Shown piece after piece: positions 9,090 through 18,106 of a DNA stretch of 37,301 bases (position 1 is its first letter; each line of letters starts with the position of its first letter). A program made the translations under genes and the position numbers. The stretch comes from an uncultured bacterium (GTDB taxonomy: Bacteria > Cyanobacteriota > Vampirovibrionia > Gastranaerophilales > Gastranaerophilaceae), in NCBI GenBank assembly GCA_902775025.1, contig CACYKP010000027.1:1-37301 (forward strand), in the 5' to 3' direction. Under the pieces are notes generated by a model. That model was not told the origin of the DNA. It did no database searches and saw only the letters and a program-made list of their open reading frames with translations.

Positions 9090-9773
9090 TTATTTGCAAT
9101 TTGGAGCACATGATTTAATTTGCATATATGTTCTGTTTGTTTTGGTTGAAGAAACATATTCTTTTTCGACATCTCCGACAACTTCCATTTCACCAAATCT
9201 GCCGACCTTTATACCGAATTGATCAGGCGCTTTATTGCCGGAACATTTTTTTAGACCATAAGTTGAAAAAGAACTCTGCAAAGTACAATTGTTACCTTTT
9301 GAGCCATTTACATCAACAAGTATATATTCATCATTTGCAAAATTACTGACAGGCATTGACCATATCATACCATCACCACTTGTAAAATTACCGCCGCTAC
9401 TAAGAGCTACTCTTGATTTACAATTTGCAGCTTTTGCTTTATTTAATTTTACAGCAAACAAACCACAAAACTTTTCGTCACCTTTATATGTTTTTCCGTT
9501 ATATTTTGCTTCGTTTCCACCTGTCATATCACTAATTATCGTATTACCAAAACCTGATTTTGCCAAATTATCTGCTCTTTCAGGATAAAAATCATCATCA
9601 TTAATAAGCTCTGATACCACACGAGCAGCATTATAATAAGCTTTTTTAAGCATAATCATTTCTTGATTAGGTCTGGAATTAGTTATCATCGGTAAAGTTA
9701 CTGCCGATATAACACCAATTACAGATAAAGTAATAAGAATTTCTGCTAACGTAAATCCATTTTTTTTATTCAT
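9090..9773 (-). CDS. Type IV prepilin-like / pseudopilin protein
   Basis: A protein of about 227 residues with the clearest prepilin signal of the set, 'MNKKNGFTLAEILITLSVI' (Gly at -1, Phe +1, Glu +5), then a hydrophobic helix and an unrecognised globular domain with several Cys residues (ending 'IKSCAPNCK'). In other Vampirovibrionia such proteins are often labelled type II secretion system protein or prepilin N-terminal cleavage protein. I start at ATG 9773 (GAGAGG 7 nt upstream); an adjacent ATG at 9776 is equally possible, and ATGs further upstream in frame would put the signal too far inside. It lies 23 bp after the 1038-residue pilin gene. Confidence 0.85.
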   Translation of the reverse strand: MNKKNGFTLAEILITLSVIGVISAVTLPMITNSRPNQEMIMLKKAYYNAARVVSELINDDDFYPERADNLAKSGFGNTIISDMTGGNEAKYNGKTYKGDEKFCGLFAVKLNKAKAANCKSRVALSSGGNFTSGDGMIWSMPVSNFANDEYILVDVNGSKGNNCTLQSSFSTYGLKKCSGNKAPDQFGIKVGRFGEMEVVGDVEKEYVSSTKTNRTYMQIKSCAPNCK

Positions 9774-9796
9774 CATAAATCCTCTCATTTCACTTA

Positions 9797-12700
9797 TTAC
9801 CAAACTATAACAACAGCACCACCGCCGCCCGGACCAGCAGTCATTTGCATTAAACCGCTTTGTACCAGCGGACTGTTTTCATATAAATTAAACGAGCTTG
9901 CTGTTGCGTTTTTGTCATTTTCACCTACACCATAACAGTTATACCCTTTATAATTACCATAAGCATATTCTGTTCTTTCTGAATCTTTTGAAGTAGCTAT
10001 AGTTTCAGATATTGGACCTCCATAAAAAGTAGATTTTACTGTACAGGATGAATCACCTGACTTTTTATACAAACAACCTGAAGCTTCGTTCACTCTGTAT
10101 CGTGAGCCTCCGCTTTTACTTTTTGTTTTATAATATACAGCTCCATAGAATTTGCCTTTTCTAGCAAGACACTTATCGTTTAATGTTGTACCTGCACCGG
10201 CAGCTCCTACATTATATTTAGTTTGGATGTCATATCCTCCGTTATAATTCATTTTTATATTAAATAATTTTGACCAAATAGAAGTAGGTTTCCAATTTGG
10301 TTGTGCAGGGCCTGAAGCAAGCCTTACGGTATGTACACCTCCGTTTTCATTAATTCCTTTATTCCATAAATAATAGTTATTTGATACATTACCACTTCCT
10401 GATTTTAGTGAGTTGTTATAGCCGTTTCCATCAACAGTTTTGTTAAAGACAACTTTTCCGTCACTTTTTTTACAAATCATTGTTGTAGAAAGTTTTTTAC
10501 TTAATACGGAAGCATCATCTATGCCATATCTCAGAACGACACCACCTTTAGGAATTGAAAAGGTACAATTGGTACCTAAATCCGTTTCTGTAGAAGATAC
10601 AACTTTACCTTTATTTCCGTTGCTGCCTAAACTATATGTCTTTGACCAAATCCATGAGCTTGTAGTCATATATGGTTCTTGATGCATTGGAGAACCTGAG
10701 AACGGATACAAAGTTTTTACAGGAGACGTTTTTGCATCACTTTCCTTCATCCCTTGAATACTATAACCATTACCTTGATAACTATCATGTATTATATCAA
10801 CACCATTATATCCCTTATTACCGTAAGCCTGATATGCAACATTTTTTATGAAAAAGTAATCCGTACCATATTTGCAATACCATGCAGTAAAATCACAATA
10901 ATTCGTAGGACGTACATATTTATTAGGATTACTCTCATCTACATATACATCAGGCTTTTTGCCTCCTGTTGCATTTTGTCTTACTACATTCTTTTTTCCT
11001 ATTGGGGTTTGCCAAGATATATAATAATATGGCGCTCCACCTGCAGGGTTTAATACAGGGTATCTTTTTTTACTTGAATCTTTTGTAAATTTTGCCGTGT
11101 TATCTTTATCATCGCTATAATTAACACTTCTAATTTTGTTATGATCTATAGTTGTTCCCAGAGGTAAATATGTCAATTGATTACCTGTTATATTAGCATC
11201 ACTTCCGCGTATAAAACAAGTATTACCTTCTTCACATTTTGTACAGCCTACACCAGTATTGGTTGCACAACGCAAAGGATAATAGGTTGATTTTATATTG
11301 CTAATATAATTAGTAAATTTTTCTGCACTATTTTTATTGTAATTTATTTGGTAAATCAGTCTGGACAATGTACCCAGCCCTTCATTACCCCCAAGAACCA
11401 TTACAACTCGAGAACCGCCGAATGTTATTTCGTTGTCAATATTAGTAAGATTAGTATAACTCCAACCTTTCATTCCTTTATAATATGGTTTGAATTCTAC
11501 CATACAATAATCTCTGATTAGTTTTTTTACTTCATCATTCATAACCGAGCGTTCGTTATAAAGAGATGTGAATCTAGCATTTTTAGGCAAATCCCTCATT
11601 AGCATATACTCAAGTTCATCCTTCTCTTTTTGCAGCTCTTTTATTCTTTCTTCTATAGCGTAATGAATGATGTCGTTAACAACATGCGTTATTTGAACAC
11701 CCCAACTATGTGTATCGTCGCCATACTTATCTCTGGTACCTCTTAGTACGTGAGCTTCCGGATGAGATTCATAAAGAGCCCAAGCTAAATTTGCAACAGA
11801 ATCATACTCTAACTCATTACCATCTTTGTCATCTGCTAACACATATTCCCATCTTTGATTGATTTCTTTTATAGTATCATTTATATATTTATTATAAACA
11901 GGATCCTCAGCTTTTTTAAAAAACGCAGATAAATTTTTAATCCTTTCTACACTACTATACTTCGTATTCACTGTCAATGTATCGGCTATAAGAACTATTA
12001 ATTTTTTTAAATTTACACGTAATGGATGCGGATCATCATGTGTCCAATCCCAAGTATTGTCCCAGCCATTTTCAACAGTTTCCAATTTAGCAAAATTTAA
12101 TTTATTACCATAATAATCGTAAAGTGTCTTCTGGGATGTTATTGTATTATAAATTTTAGGATAACAATCGTCAGGTCTGCAATTTGCAATAACACCTTTT
12201 AAATCACATATTTGGTCACTACGACTACATATTGTTGAACCTTGGAGGATGCTATATGCCCATCTGCCATTGTTGGTACGTACAATTTCATCATAATTAA
12301 TATTATTTCGTAAATTATAAATTTCATTTTCTATTTCTCTAATTCTTTTTTCAACTTCCGTTTTACCTTTTTGTGAAATACAAGACGAGTCTATTACGCT
12401 GGGATAAGTAAGAGTTACACCGCCTCCGAAACCTGCATCAGCTGTATAAACAGAATCTACAATGTATTTTCCGTTCAAAAAATCATAATAGTCTTTATCA
12501 CTAAGTTGGTATATATCATATTTGTCGCCGCCGTTACTAAAAAAATCTTTTGCATTATCTAAAGTAATCTCATGGCTGGATGTACCGGATTGACTTGCAT
12601 CAATATGTGCACCCTTTGTACCGCCTGAACCCGCACTATATATACTTACTTTATACATTGGCGCTTTTGGAACATTAAATGTACAACTTGACACAGACCT

Positions 12701-12913
12701 GCTTGATATCAAATTCGACCCGTTATATTGTTCTTCGAGCAATGAACCTCCGTTGCTTATACATCTGTAAATTCCGTGTGATATCTTTGGAGGTACTGCT
12801 GATATTTTTTTTGTTATCATAGTCATTGATGCAGCCATAACAACCGATAACATTGTAAACATTATCAATACTTCAACAAGAGAAAAACCTTTAAATTTTA
12901 ATTTGTTTGTCAT
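9797..12913 (-). CDS. Giant prepilin-like protein with glycine-rich adhesin-type ends
   Basis: A 1038-residue protein, several times longer than an ordinary pilin. The signal is 'KFKGFSLVEVLIMFTMLSVV' (Gly -1, Glu +5). Directly after the helix comes 'HGIYRCISNGGSL', then 'CTFNVP' and 'YSAGSGG', shared with two neighbours. Residues ~180-480 are highly charged and helical, with two heptad-like stretches ('EKRIREIENEIYNLRNNIN' and 'ERIKELQKEKDELEYML') that could pair as an antiparallel coiled coil around an inserted domain. A second 'CTFSIPKGG' occurs near residue 810. The C-terminus is glycine-rich and ends 'GPGGGGAVVIVW'. Cys residues are abundant. ATG 12913 has AAAGGAA 6 nt upstream; an in-frame start 66 nt earlier would displace the signal. 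Likely surface-exposed minor pilin or tip adhesin (inference). Confidence 0.85.
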   Translation of the reverse strand: MTNKLKFKGFSLVEVLIMFTMLSVVMAASMTMITKKISAVPPKISHGIYRCISNGGSLLEEQYNGSNLISSRSVSSCTFNVPKAPMYKVSIYSAGSGGTKGAHIDASQSGTSSHEITLDNAKDFFSNGGDKYDIYQLSDKDYYDFLNGKYIVDSVYTADAGFGGGVTLTYPSVIDSSCISQKGKTEVEKRIREIENEIYNLRNNINYDEIVRTNNGRWAYSILQGSTICSRSDQICDLKGVIANCRPDDCYPKIYNTITSQKTLYDYYGNKLNFAKLETVENGWDNTWDWTHDDPHPLRVNLKKLIVLIADTLTVNTKYSSVERIKNLSAFFKKAEDPVYNKYINDTIKEINQRWEYVLADDKDGNELEYDSVANLAWALYESHPEAHVLRGTRDKYGDDTHSWGVQITHVVNDIIHYAIEERIKELQKEKDELEYMLMRDLPKNARFTSLYNERSVMNDEVKKLIRDYCMVEFKPYYKGMKGWSYTNLTNIDNEITFGGSRVVMVLGGNEGLGTLSRLIYQINYNKNSAEKFTNYISNIKSTYYPLRCATNTGVGCTKCEEGNTCFIRGSDANITGNQLTYLPLGTTIDHNKIRSVNYSDDKDNTAKFTKDSSKKRYPVLNPAGGAPYYYISWQTPIGKKNVVRQNATGGKKPDVYVDESNPNKYVRPTNYCDFTAWYCKYGTDYFFIKNVAYQAYGNKGYNGVDIIHDSYQGNGYSIQGMKESDAKTSPVKTLYPFSGSPMHQEPYMTTSSWIWSKTYSLGSNGNKGKVVSSTETDLGTNCTFSIPKGGVVLRYGIDDASVLSKKLSTTMICKKSDGKVVFNKTVDGNGYNNSLKSGSGNVSNNYYLWNKGINENGGVHTVRLASGPAQPNWKPTSIWSKLFNIKMNYNGGYDIQTKYNVGAAGAGTTLNDKCLARKGKFYGAVYYKTKSKSGGSRYRVNEASGCLYKKSGDSSCTVKSTFYGGPISETIATSKDSERTEYAYGNYKGYNCYGVGENDKNATASSFNLYENSPLVQSGLMQMTAGPGGGGAVVIVW

Positions 12914-12930
12914 TGTGATTCCTTTTTGAT

Positions 12931-13467
12931 TTACCAAGATATAAATAACACTATTTGCGGTGAAGCCCCGCCAACCCACTGTTTATATATGTTTGATTGG
13001 GGGTGAGACTTCGCTAAATATGCTTTGAACTCATCTTTTGGATGATACACATCGGTATTAGTTTCTGTGCCATCAAAATATTGTTTATAGTAGTACGTTT
13101 GCAAGTCTGTCGGATTAGACAGTGTTAATGATTTTTCAAAAAATGGCTCCTGTGTATTAAAATATGTATTGCCATTTATATAATGAATATTTATAAATTT
13201 AATGTCAGACCTTAAGTCTACATTACAATTCGGTGCCGCAACAGCAGATGTTTCGGTTTGCCCCTGCATCGTATGAGTATATAATCTGCCACCGCTATAA
13301 TAACACTCAAAAAAGCCATGAGGCTGTTTTAATTCTTCTTGCGGCTTTTTATGGGTTATTAACTTGGTTGCTGCAACAAAAAACAAAGATATTATCAGCA
13401 TCGAAATCATCATCTCTGCTAAAGAAAATCCATTTTTTTTATTTTTATTTTTTTCTGCTTTTACCAT
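12931..13467 (-). CDS. Small prepilin-like protein with HGxxxC module
   Basis: A 178-residue protein with signal 'NKKNGFSLAEMMISMLIISL' (Gly -1, Glu +5), then 'HGFFECYYSGGRLY' directly after the helix and a C-terminal tail 'PQIVLFISW'. It has the same two end modules as its two large neighbours but almost nothing between them, so it looks like the minimal form of the family. It overlaps the stop of the upstream 584-residue gene by 7 bp, suggesting coupled translation, and is followed after 17 bp by the giant pilin gene. Confidence 0.82.
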   Translation of the reverse strand: MVKAEKNKNKKNGFSLAEMMISMLIISLFFVAATKLITHKKPQEELKQPHGFFECYYSGGRLYTHTMQGQTETSAVAAPNCNVDLRSDIKFINIHYINGNTYFNTQEPFFEKSLTLSNPTDLQTYYYKQYFDGTETNTDVYHPKDEFKAYLAKSHPQSNIYKQWVGGASPQIVLFISW

Positions 13468-15215
13468 ATTAGTATTATCGCTCCCGAATTGCCTCTTGTA
13501 CTGTTTGCATTAGACGGTGTACAAGCATATATACTCATTCCGGATATTGTCGTCACATATTTTTTACTATAACCGGAATCACAACCATTTGCATTCATTT
13601 CAGAACCCGCACTATTGTACAAATAAGAGGTTCCGTTTTGATTATTTGTTAATCTTAATGCATAAGCATTCGGATTAACGTTATCAACATACAAATATGA
13701 ACCACTTCCGGCAAACCCTGGACAAGTGCCGTTTGATTCACAATTTTTTAATCCGCCTTTATAATTCAATGATCTTAGCTTTGATAAATAATCAAGAAAA
13801 TGTGTAGTATTTTCAGGTTTAGCATTCTTTTTAACATTTGTTATAACAGGAATATCTGCTGTAGAAATTTCTATAGGATCATTGTTTATACTACCGTTTA
13901 CGCCAGAATTTGCAGTTGCAATATACATATTATCACCGACACCCTTGACATAAGACATTGCACCACTGCTTTTCGCAGGATATAACTCTAATGTTCCCGC
14001 TAATTTTTCAAGAATTTTAACATTCATTTCGCCATATTGACCGCTCTTTGGATAGCGTGCAATTATTCTTAAAGGTGTAAGTCTGTATTCAAAAGTATTC
14101 GGAGTAAAACTTACTGCACCTTTTTTTGCTACATTACTGCCTGCAGTATAATAACTTTCACATGTACTTCCCAGAGGTTTTTCAAACCCACCTTTTGACC
14201 CAGGTGTTGAGGTTGTTGATGTCAAATTACTGCAGCCGCCACTAATATTGGATGTACAAGAGGGTGACGATGGAACAGATGAATTATATGTATAACCATC
14301 ACTTGTTGCAACCGCATCATGACCATCTCCTGACTTGGTTAAATATAAAGTCTGAACGCCGCTTGCATTTGATATTGCAATTCCTGCTCTTTCATAAGTT
14401 TCATCAACATCTATTTCGGTATTACCATTAATATACCCTGTAAATGTCTTTGATTTGCCAACTCCTGAAGCTTGTCCTTGTCCATGCACGAAAGTCCAAC
14501 AATATTCGGTCCCAACTGCTCTTGCAGATGCACTACCTATACTATACCATCTGCCTTCCCCATCTGATGAGTTTTTAAAAGGACCATAACATGATGCCGT
14601 AGTCAAACCTCCGACACAAGCAGTATTACAAGCAGAAGATGAATTTATCCTTGCAGACCTGCACATTCCTTTGCCCCCTATACCTATAGGTGATTTAACG
14701 GTATATTGAACGGGAATACCATTTGCCATCGTTTTTGCCCAATCATTGAAGGCTCCTTTTACTTTTGATGATAATCCTTCATATTTGAAATCAGCTTTTG
14801 CTATATCATCCTGAAATGTACCACCTGCATTTACATAACCTGTGATTGCTGTATTACCAATAGATGATACACCTGTTATTTGGTTTCCACCGCTATTTCC
14901 TCCGGCTCCAATTACATACATCTGTAAATACTGCACATTAGGAACAGTAAAAGTACAATGATTTCCACCTACCGCAGTCGCTGTATTCATTGATTTATTT
15001 TTGCCGTTTGATTCATAATAATACATTAAAGTATTGCCGCTATAATAACACTCGGCAATACCATGGTTATACCTTACGATAGGATACTTTATCTTTTTAA
15101 CTCCAACCACAGGAACAAGGGCTGCAACTAATACAGCACTAACAAGCATGCTTATTAGCAATTCCGGAACCGTAAATGCAGATAAAAATCTTTTATACTT
15201 CATGTAATTAGCCAT
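13461..15215 (-). CDS. Large prepilin-like protein with glycine-rich adhesin-type ends
   Basis: A 584-residue protein heading the pilin run. Signal 'SAFTVPELLISMLVSAVL' (Ala -1, Phe +1, Glu +5) follows a basic 'KYKR' stretch. After the helix it carries 'HGIAECYYSGNTL', then 'CTFTVPNVQYLQMYVIGAGG', close to the start of glycine-rich tail-fibre/adhesin domains ('FTVP..v..v.viGAGG'), and it ends 'GNSGAIILIW', like the end of the same domain type. The middle is Gly/Ser/Thr/Asn rich with many Cys residues. GAGAGG stands just before ATG 15215 and a good promoter lies 69 nt further up. Probably an exported minor pilin with a binding role (inference). Confidence 0.85.
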   Translation of the reverse strand: MANYMKYKRFLSAFTVPELLISMLVSAVLVAALVPVVGVKKIKYPIVRYNHGIAECYYSGNTLMYYYESNGKNKSMNTATAVGGNHCTFTVPNVQYLQMYVIGAGGNSGGNQITGVSSIGNTAITGYVNAGGTFQDDIAKADFKYEGLSSKVKGAFNDWAKTMANGIPVQYTVKSPIGIGGKGMCRSARINSSSACNTACVGGLTTASCYGPFKNSSDGEGRWYSIGSASARAVGTEYCWTFVHGQGQASGVGKSKTFTGYINGNTEIDVDETYERAGIAISNASGVQTLYLTKSGDGHDAVATSDGYTYNSSVPSSPSCTSNISGGCSNLTSTTSTPGSKGGFEKPLGSTCESYYTAGSNVAKKGAVSFTPNTFEYRLTPLRIIARYPKSGQYGEMNVKILEKLAGTLELYPAKSSGAMSYVKGVGDNMYIATANSGVNGSINNDPIEISTADIPVITNVKKNAKPENTTHFLDYLSKLRSLNYKGGLKNCESNGTCPGFAGSGSYLYVDNVNPNAYALRLTNNQNGTSYLYNSAGSEMNANGCDSGYSKKYVTTISGMSIYACTPSNANSTRGNSGAIILIW

Positions 15216-15283
15216 AAACCTCTCGTTTAATATTCATTGCTGTATATAAAATGTTATATACTGTATACTGCAAACTTATTTAC

Positions 15284-15312
15284 ATTATAACATATAATAG
15301 CGACTCTGTGAA
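15284..15312 (-). promoter_or_regulatory. Promoter of the five-gene prepilin run
   Basis: On the minus strand, TTCACA (15307-15312) and TATAAT (15284-15289) are exactly 17 bp apart, the best sigma-70-type match noticed in the window. The start codon of the first pilin gene is about 60 nt beyond the expected transcription start. Confidence 0.7.
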
Positions 15313-15361
15313 GTAATATACTATAAAGATTGATAACTTCAGATGTAAAAAAATACATATT

Positions 15362-15391
15362 AAAACAGCCTGCATTTGTGCAGACTGTTTT
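15362..15391 (-). terminator. Intrinsic terminator of aspS
   Basis: A 13-bp inverted repeat with one mismatch (arms AAAACAGCCTGCA / TGCAGACTGTTTT) and a 4-nt loop, 20 bp after the aspS stop. On the minus strand it ends in TTTT. Confidence 0.75.
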
Positions 15392-15410
15392 ATACCATAA
15401 TTATATCGTC

Positions 15411-17186
15411 TTACTGTTTTTGAACAGTACTCTTAATATGCAATTCTCTCAACTGTTGAAGAGAAGCTTCACCAGGAGCATCAGACATCAAGCATTTTGC
15501 ACTTGCGTTTTTCGGGAATGCGATAACATCACGGATAGATTCTGTTCTGCACAATAGGGCAACTAATCTGTCCAAACCTATAGCTAAACCTGCGTGTGGC
15601 GGTGTACCATATTGCAAAGCATTGACCATAAATCCGAATTTTTCTGTTGCTTCTTCTTCCGTTAAGCCCAATGCCTTAAAGATTTTCTTTTGAACCTCTG
15701 AAGAGTGAATTCTTACAGAACCGCCGCCTAATTCAGTACCGTTATAAACGATATCATAAGCTATTGATTTTACGTTACCCAAATCACCGCTATCCAATTT
15801 ATCCAAATCTTCTAAGTTTGGCGAAGTGAACGGATGGTGCATTGCCAAATATCTGCCTTCTTCATCAGACCATTCAAACATCGGGAAGTCTACAACCCAA
15901 AGAAGATTGTGTTTGCTTTCATCTATCAAGTTTAATGTCTTACCGAAGTGAAGTCTTAATCTTCCCATAACATCATAAACAAGTTTTGGTTTATCTGCAA
16001 CAAAGAAGATTATATCGCCTGCTTTAGCACCGGCTCTTTCTTGAATAGCTTTAGCTTGTTCTTCTGTAACAAATTTAAGTACAGGTGATTTTGCAGTACC
16101 GTCTTCTTGGTAAATTATATTAGCCAAAGCCTTTGCACCAAATGATACAGCAAGCTTTGTAATATCATCAATATCTTTTCTTGAATATTTAGCACCGCCT
16201 TCTATCTTAATACCACGAACAATACCGCCATTTAGAAGGGTATTCTTAACTATATCAAAATTAGATTCTAAAATGATATCGCCGATATCAAATAACTCTA
16301 AACCAAATCTTGTATCAGGTTTATCAGAACCGTATCTGTCCATTGCCTCTTGCCAAGGCATTTGTATAAACGGAGGCTTAATATCAACGCCAGCAGCCTT
16401 GAATGCATCAACTAACAAACCTTCTACAACTTCAATAACATCTTGTTGTTTAACAAATGATAACTCCATATCAATTTGCGTAAATTCAGGTTGTCTATCT
16501 GCTCTTAAGTCTTCATCACGAAAACATTTTGCAATTTGATAATATCTTTCAATCCCGCCAACCATCAATAATTGTTTAAAGATTTGCGGTGATTGAGGAA
16601 GTGCAAAGAATTTACCCGGTTGAACACGGGACGGAACTAAATAATCTCTTGCACCTTCAGGAGTTGTCTTAATCAAAATCGGAGTTTCAACCTCCAAAAA
16701 TTCTTTATTATTCAAATAATTTCTTACGGCTTGAACAATATTGTGTCTAACCTTCAAGTTGTTTAGCATTTTTTCGTTTCTTATATCAAGGTATCTGTAT
16801 TTTAGTCTGACATCTTCTGAAACATTTTCATCGCCTAAAACAAACGGAAGAACTTTAGATTCCGATAATACGTTTACATCTTGGGGATACATCTCAACTT
16901 GCCCTGTAGGATATTTTTCGTTATAAGTTTCTTCAGGTCTTTTTGAGATTTTACCGGTTACCTGAATAACGTATTCACTTCTTACTTTAGAAAATACTTC
17001 GTGGACTTTAGGGTTAACTTGCGGATTAGCTACAAGCTGGAAAAATCCGCTTCTGTCACGAAGTTCAATAAACAAAATTCCGCCTAAGTCTCTAACGGTT
17101 GATACCCAACCGCAAAGAGTAACTTCTTCATTTAAGTTTGCAAGGTTTAATTCCCCGCAATTTACCGATTTCATACTAGTTTTCAA
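15411..17186 (-). CDS. aspS: Aspartyl-tRNA synthetase (bacterial type)
   Basis: Class II synthetase that charges tRNA-Asp. The order is an N-terminal OB-fold anticodon-binding domain ('VTLCGWVSTVRDLGG'), motif 2 'FRDEDLRADRQPEFTQIDMELSF', the bacterial GAD insertion, and motif 3 'GLAIGLDRLVALL' near the C-terminus. Length 591 is typical. The start is TTG at 17186, with GGGAG 8 nt upstream; the next in-frame ATG (17174) is 20 nt from that site. The 'RDLGG' in the anticodon domain has Leu where non-discriminating enzymes such as that of Pseudomonas aeruginosa have His, so it looks discriminating (inference from one position). Confidence 0.96.
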   Translation of the reverse strand: MKTSMKSVNCGELNLANLNEEVTLCGWVSTVRDLGGILFIELRDRSGFFQLVANPQVNPKVHEVFSKVRSEYVIQVTGKISKRPEETYNEKYPTGQVEMYPQDVNVLSESKVLPFVLGDENVSEDVRLKYRYLDIRNEKMLNNLKVRHNIVQAVRNYLNNKEFLEVETPILIKTTPEGARDYLVPSRVQPGKFFALPQSPQIFKQLLMVGGIERYYQIAKCFRDEDLRADRQPEFTQIDMELSFVKQQDVIEVVEGLLVDAFKAAGVDIKPPFIQMPWQEAMDRYGSDKPDTRFGLELFDIGDIILESNFDIVKNTLLNGGIVRGIKIEGGAKYSRKDIDDITKLAVSFGAKALANIIYQEDGTAKSPVLKFVTEEQAKAIQERAGAKAGDIIFFVADKPKLVYDVMGRLRLHFGKTLNLIDESKHNLLWVVDFPMFEWSDEEGRYLAMHHPFTSPNLEDLDKLDSGDLGNVKSIAYDIVYNGTELGGGSVRIHSSEVQKKIFKALGLTEEEATEKFGFMVNALQYGTPPHAGLAIGLDRLVALLCRTESIRDVIAFPKNASAKCLMSDAPGEASLQQLRELHIKSTVQKQ

Positions 17187-17301
17187 TTTATTATCTCCCT
17201 TTATATTTCGCTTTTATATTACATGTTTACTCCAAACAGGGGTAAATGTAAAGTTTAGGTAAATATTATTTTATTAGTTAATATGCATGGTTAAATACTC
17301 C

Positions 17302-17329
17302 TTGATTTAAAGAGAAAAATCATTAAAAT
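17302..17329 (+). promoter_or_regulatory. Promoter of the 17337 gene, predicted leaderless
   Basis: TTGATT (17302-17307) and TAAAAT (17324-17329) are 16 bp apart. The -10 ends 7 nt before the ATG, and there is no Shine-Dalgarno sequence between, so transcription should begin at or next to the start codon. Confidence 0.55.
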
Positions 17330-17336
17330 AAATAGT

Positions 17337-18101
17337 ATGAAGAAATATTTATTAGTTTTGGCATTATTAATTTTTACACAACCTTTATTTGCTGCCCCAA
17401 ATAACCAAGGAGGATATGCAGGAACTCCCCCAGGATTTTACGATGACATTGATCCGAATTCTATTGAGGACAATGAAGAAGAAAATACAGAACAACCAAA
17501 TTACACAAATAACGGTGCTCCTGCTTTTAATAACAACGGAGAATTTCAGGCATACTCTGATGACGGTAGTTTTAACAATTTTCCCGAACCTGTCAAAGCT
17601 ACAAAAAATTATTCTGAAATATATAAAAATCTTGAGCCTGCTGATTTTTCTTATTTACACAACATTGATCCCGATCAATATTATGATATGAAAGATACTG
17701 CTTGGTCAGTTTATCCTCTGTTAAGGTTAAATTCGGCTATTTATTTTAAAAATCAAACAATTGAACCTGGATATTATCTATTGACTCCTCGTGAACACAA
17801 CAGCAAATGGTATATCCTTTTTAAGCAAAACGGACAAGTCAGGCATATAATTCCTGTATATGACAGAGATTATACTCCTGAATTTTTCTATGACCAACAT
17901 ATCCCAAAACCGAAACTCAAACCTACGCAAAAAATTCACATGAAAACGCTTGATATCATAGGAAAAGTCAAAAGTTCAAAGCGCAAAGAACCTATAAAAA
18001 GCTACTTAGAAGTTAATGATTTAGAAAATTATTTTATAAGTATAATTATTTATTACGGCGGACACAAATATTCCACAATTTTTAGAACAATAAGACTTTA
18101 G
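17337..18101 (+). CDS. Secreted protein of unknown function
   Basis: A 254-residue protein with a clear signal peptide (residues 1-19, 'KKYLLVLALLIFTQPLFA'). The next ~80 residues are low-complexity, rich in Asn, Gly, Pro, Asp and Glu and probably disordered. From about residue 90 the sequence looks folded: 'WSVYPLLRLNSAIYFKNQTIEPGYYLLTPRE' then 'WYILFKQNGQVRHIIPVYDR'. The alternating pattern suggests a mostly beta C-terminal domain. I do not recognise the family. It is convergent with the MscS gene (5 bp between stops). Confidence 0.75.
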   Translation: MKKYLLVLALLIFTQPLFAAPNNQGGYAGTPPGFYDDIDPNSIEDNEEENTEQPNYTNNGAPAFNNNGEFQAYSDDGSFNNFPEPVKATKNYSEIYKNLEPADFSYLHNIDPDQYYDMKDTAWSVYPLLRLNSAIYFKNQTIEPGYYLLTPREHNSKWYILFKQNGQVRHIIPVYDRDYTPEFFYDQHIPKPKLKPTQKIHMKTLDIIGKVKSSKRKEPIKSYLEVNDLENYFISIIIYYGGHKYSTIFRTIRL

Positions 18102-18106
18102 CAAAA

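Noticed and set aside
10440-11053. Open frames on the plus strand opposite the giant pilin gene
   Set aside because: No ribosome sites, and they simply mirror the codon pattern of the clearly coding minus strand.
8052-15215. Complete type IV pilus or type II secretion operon
   Set aside because: Only prepilin-like subunits are encoded; no assembly ATPase, platform protein, secretin or prepilin peptidase lies in the window.
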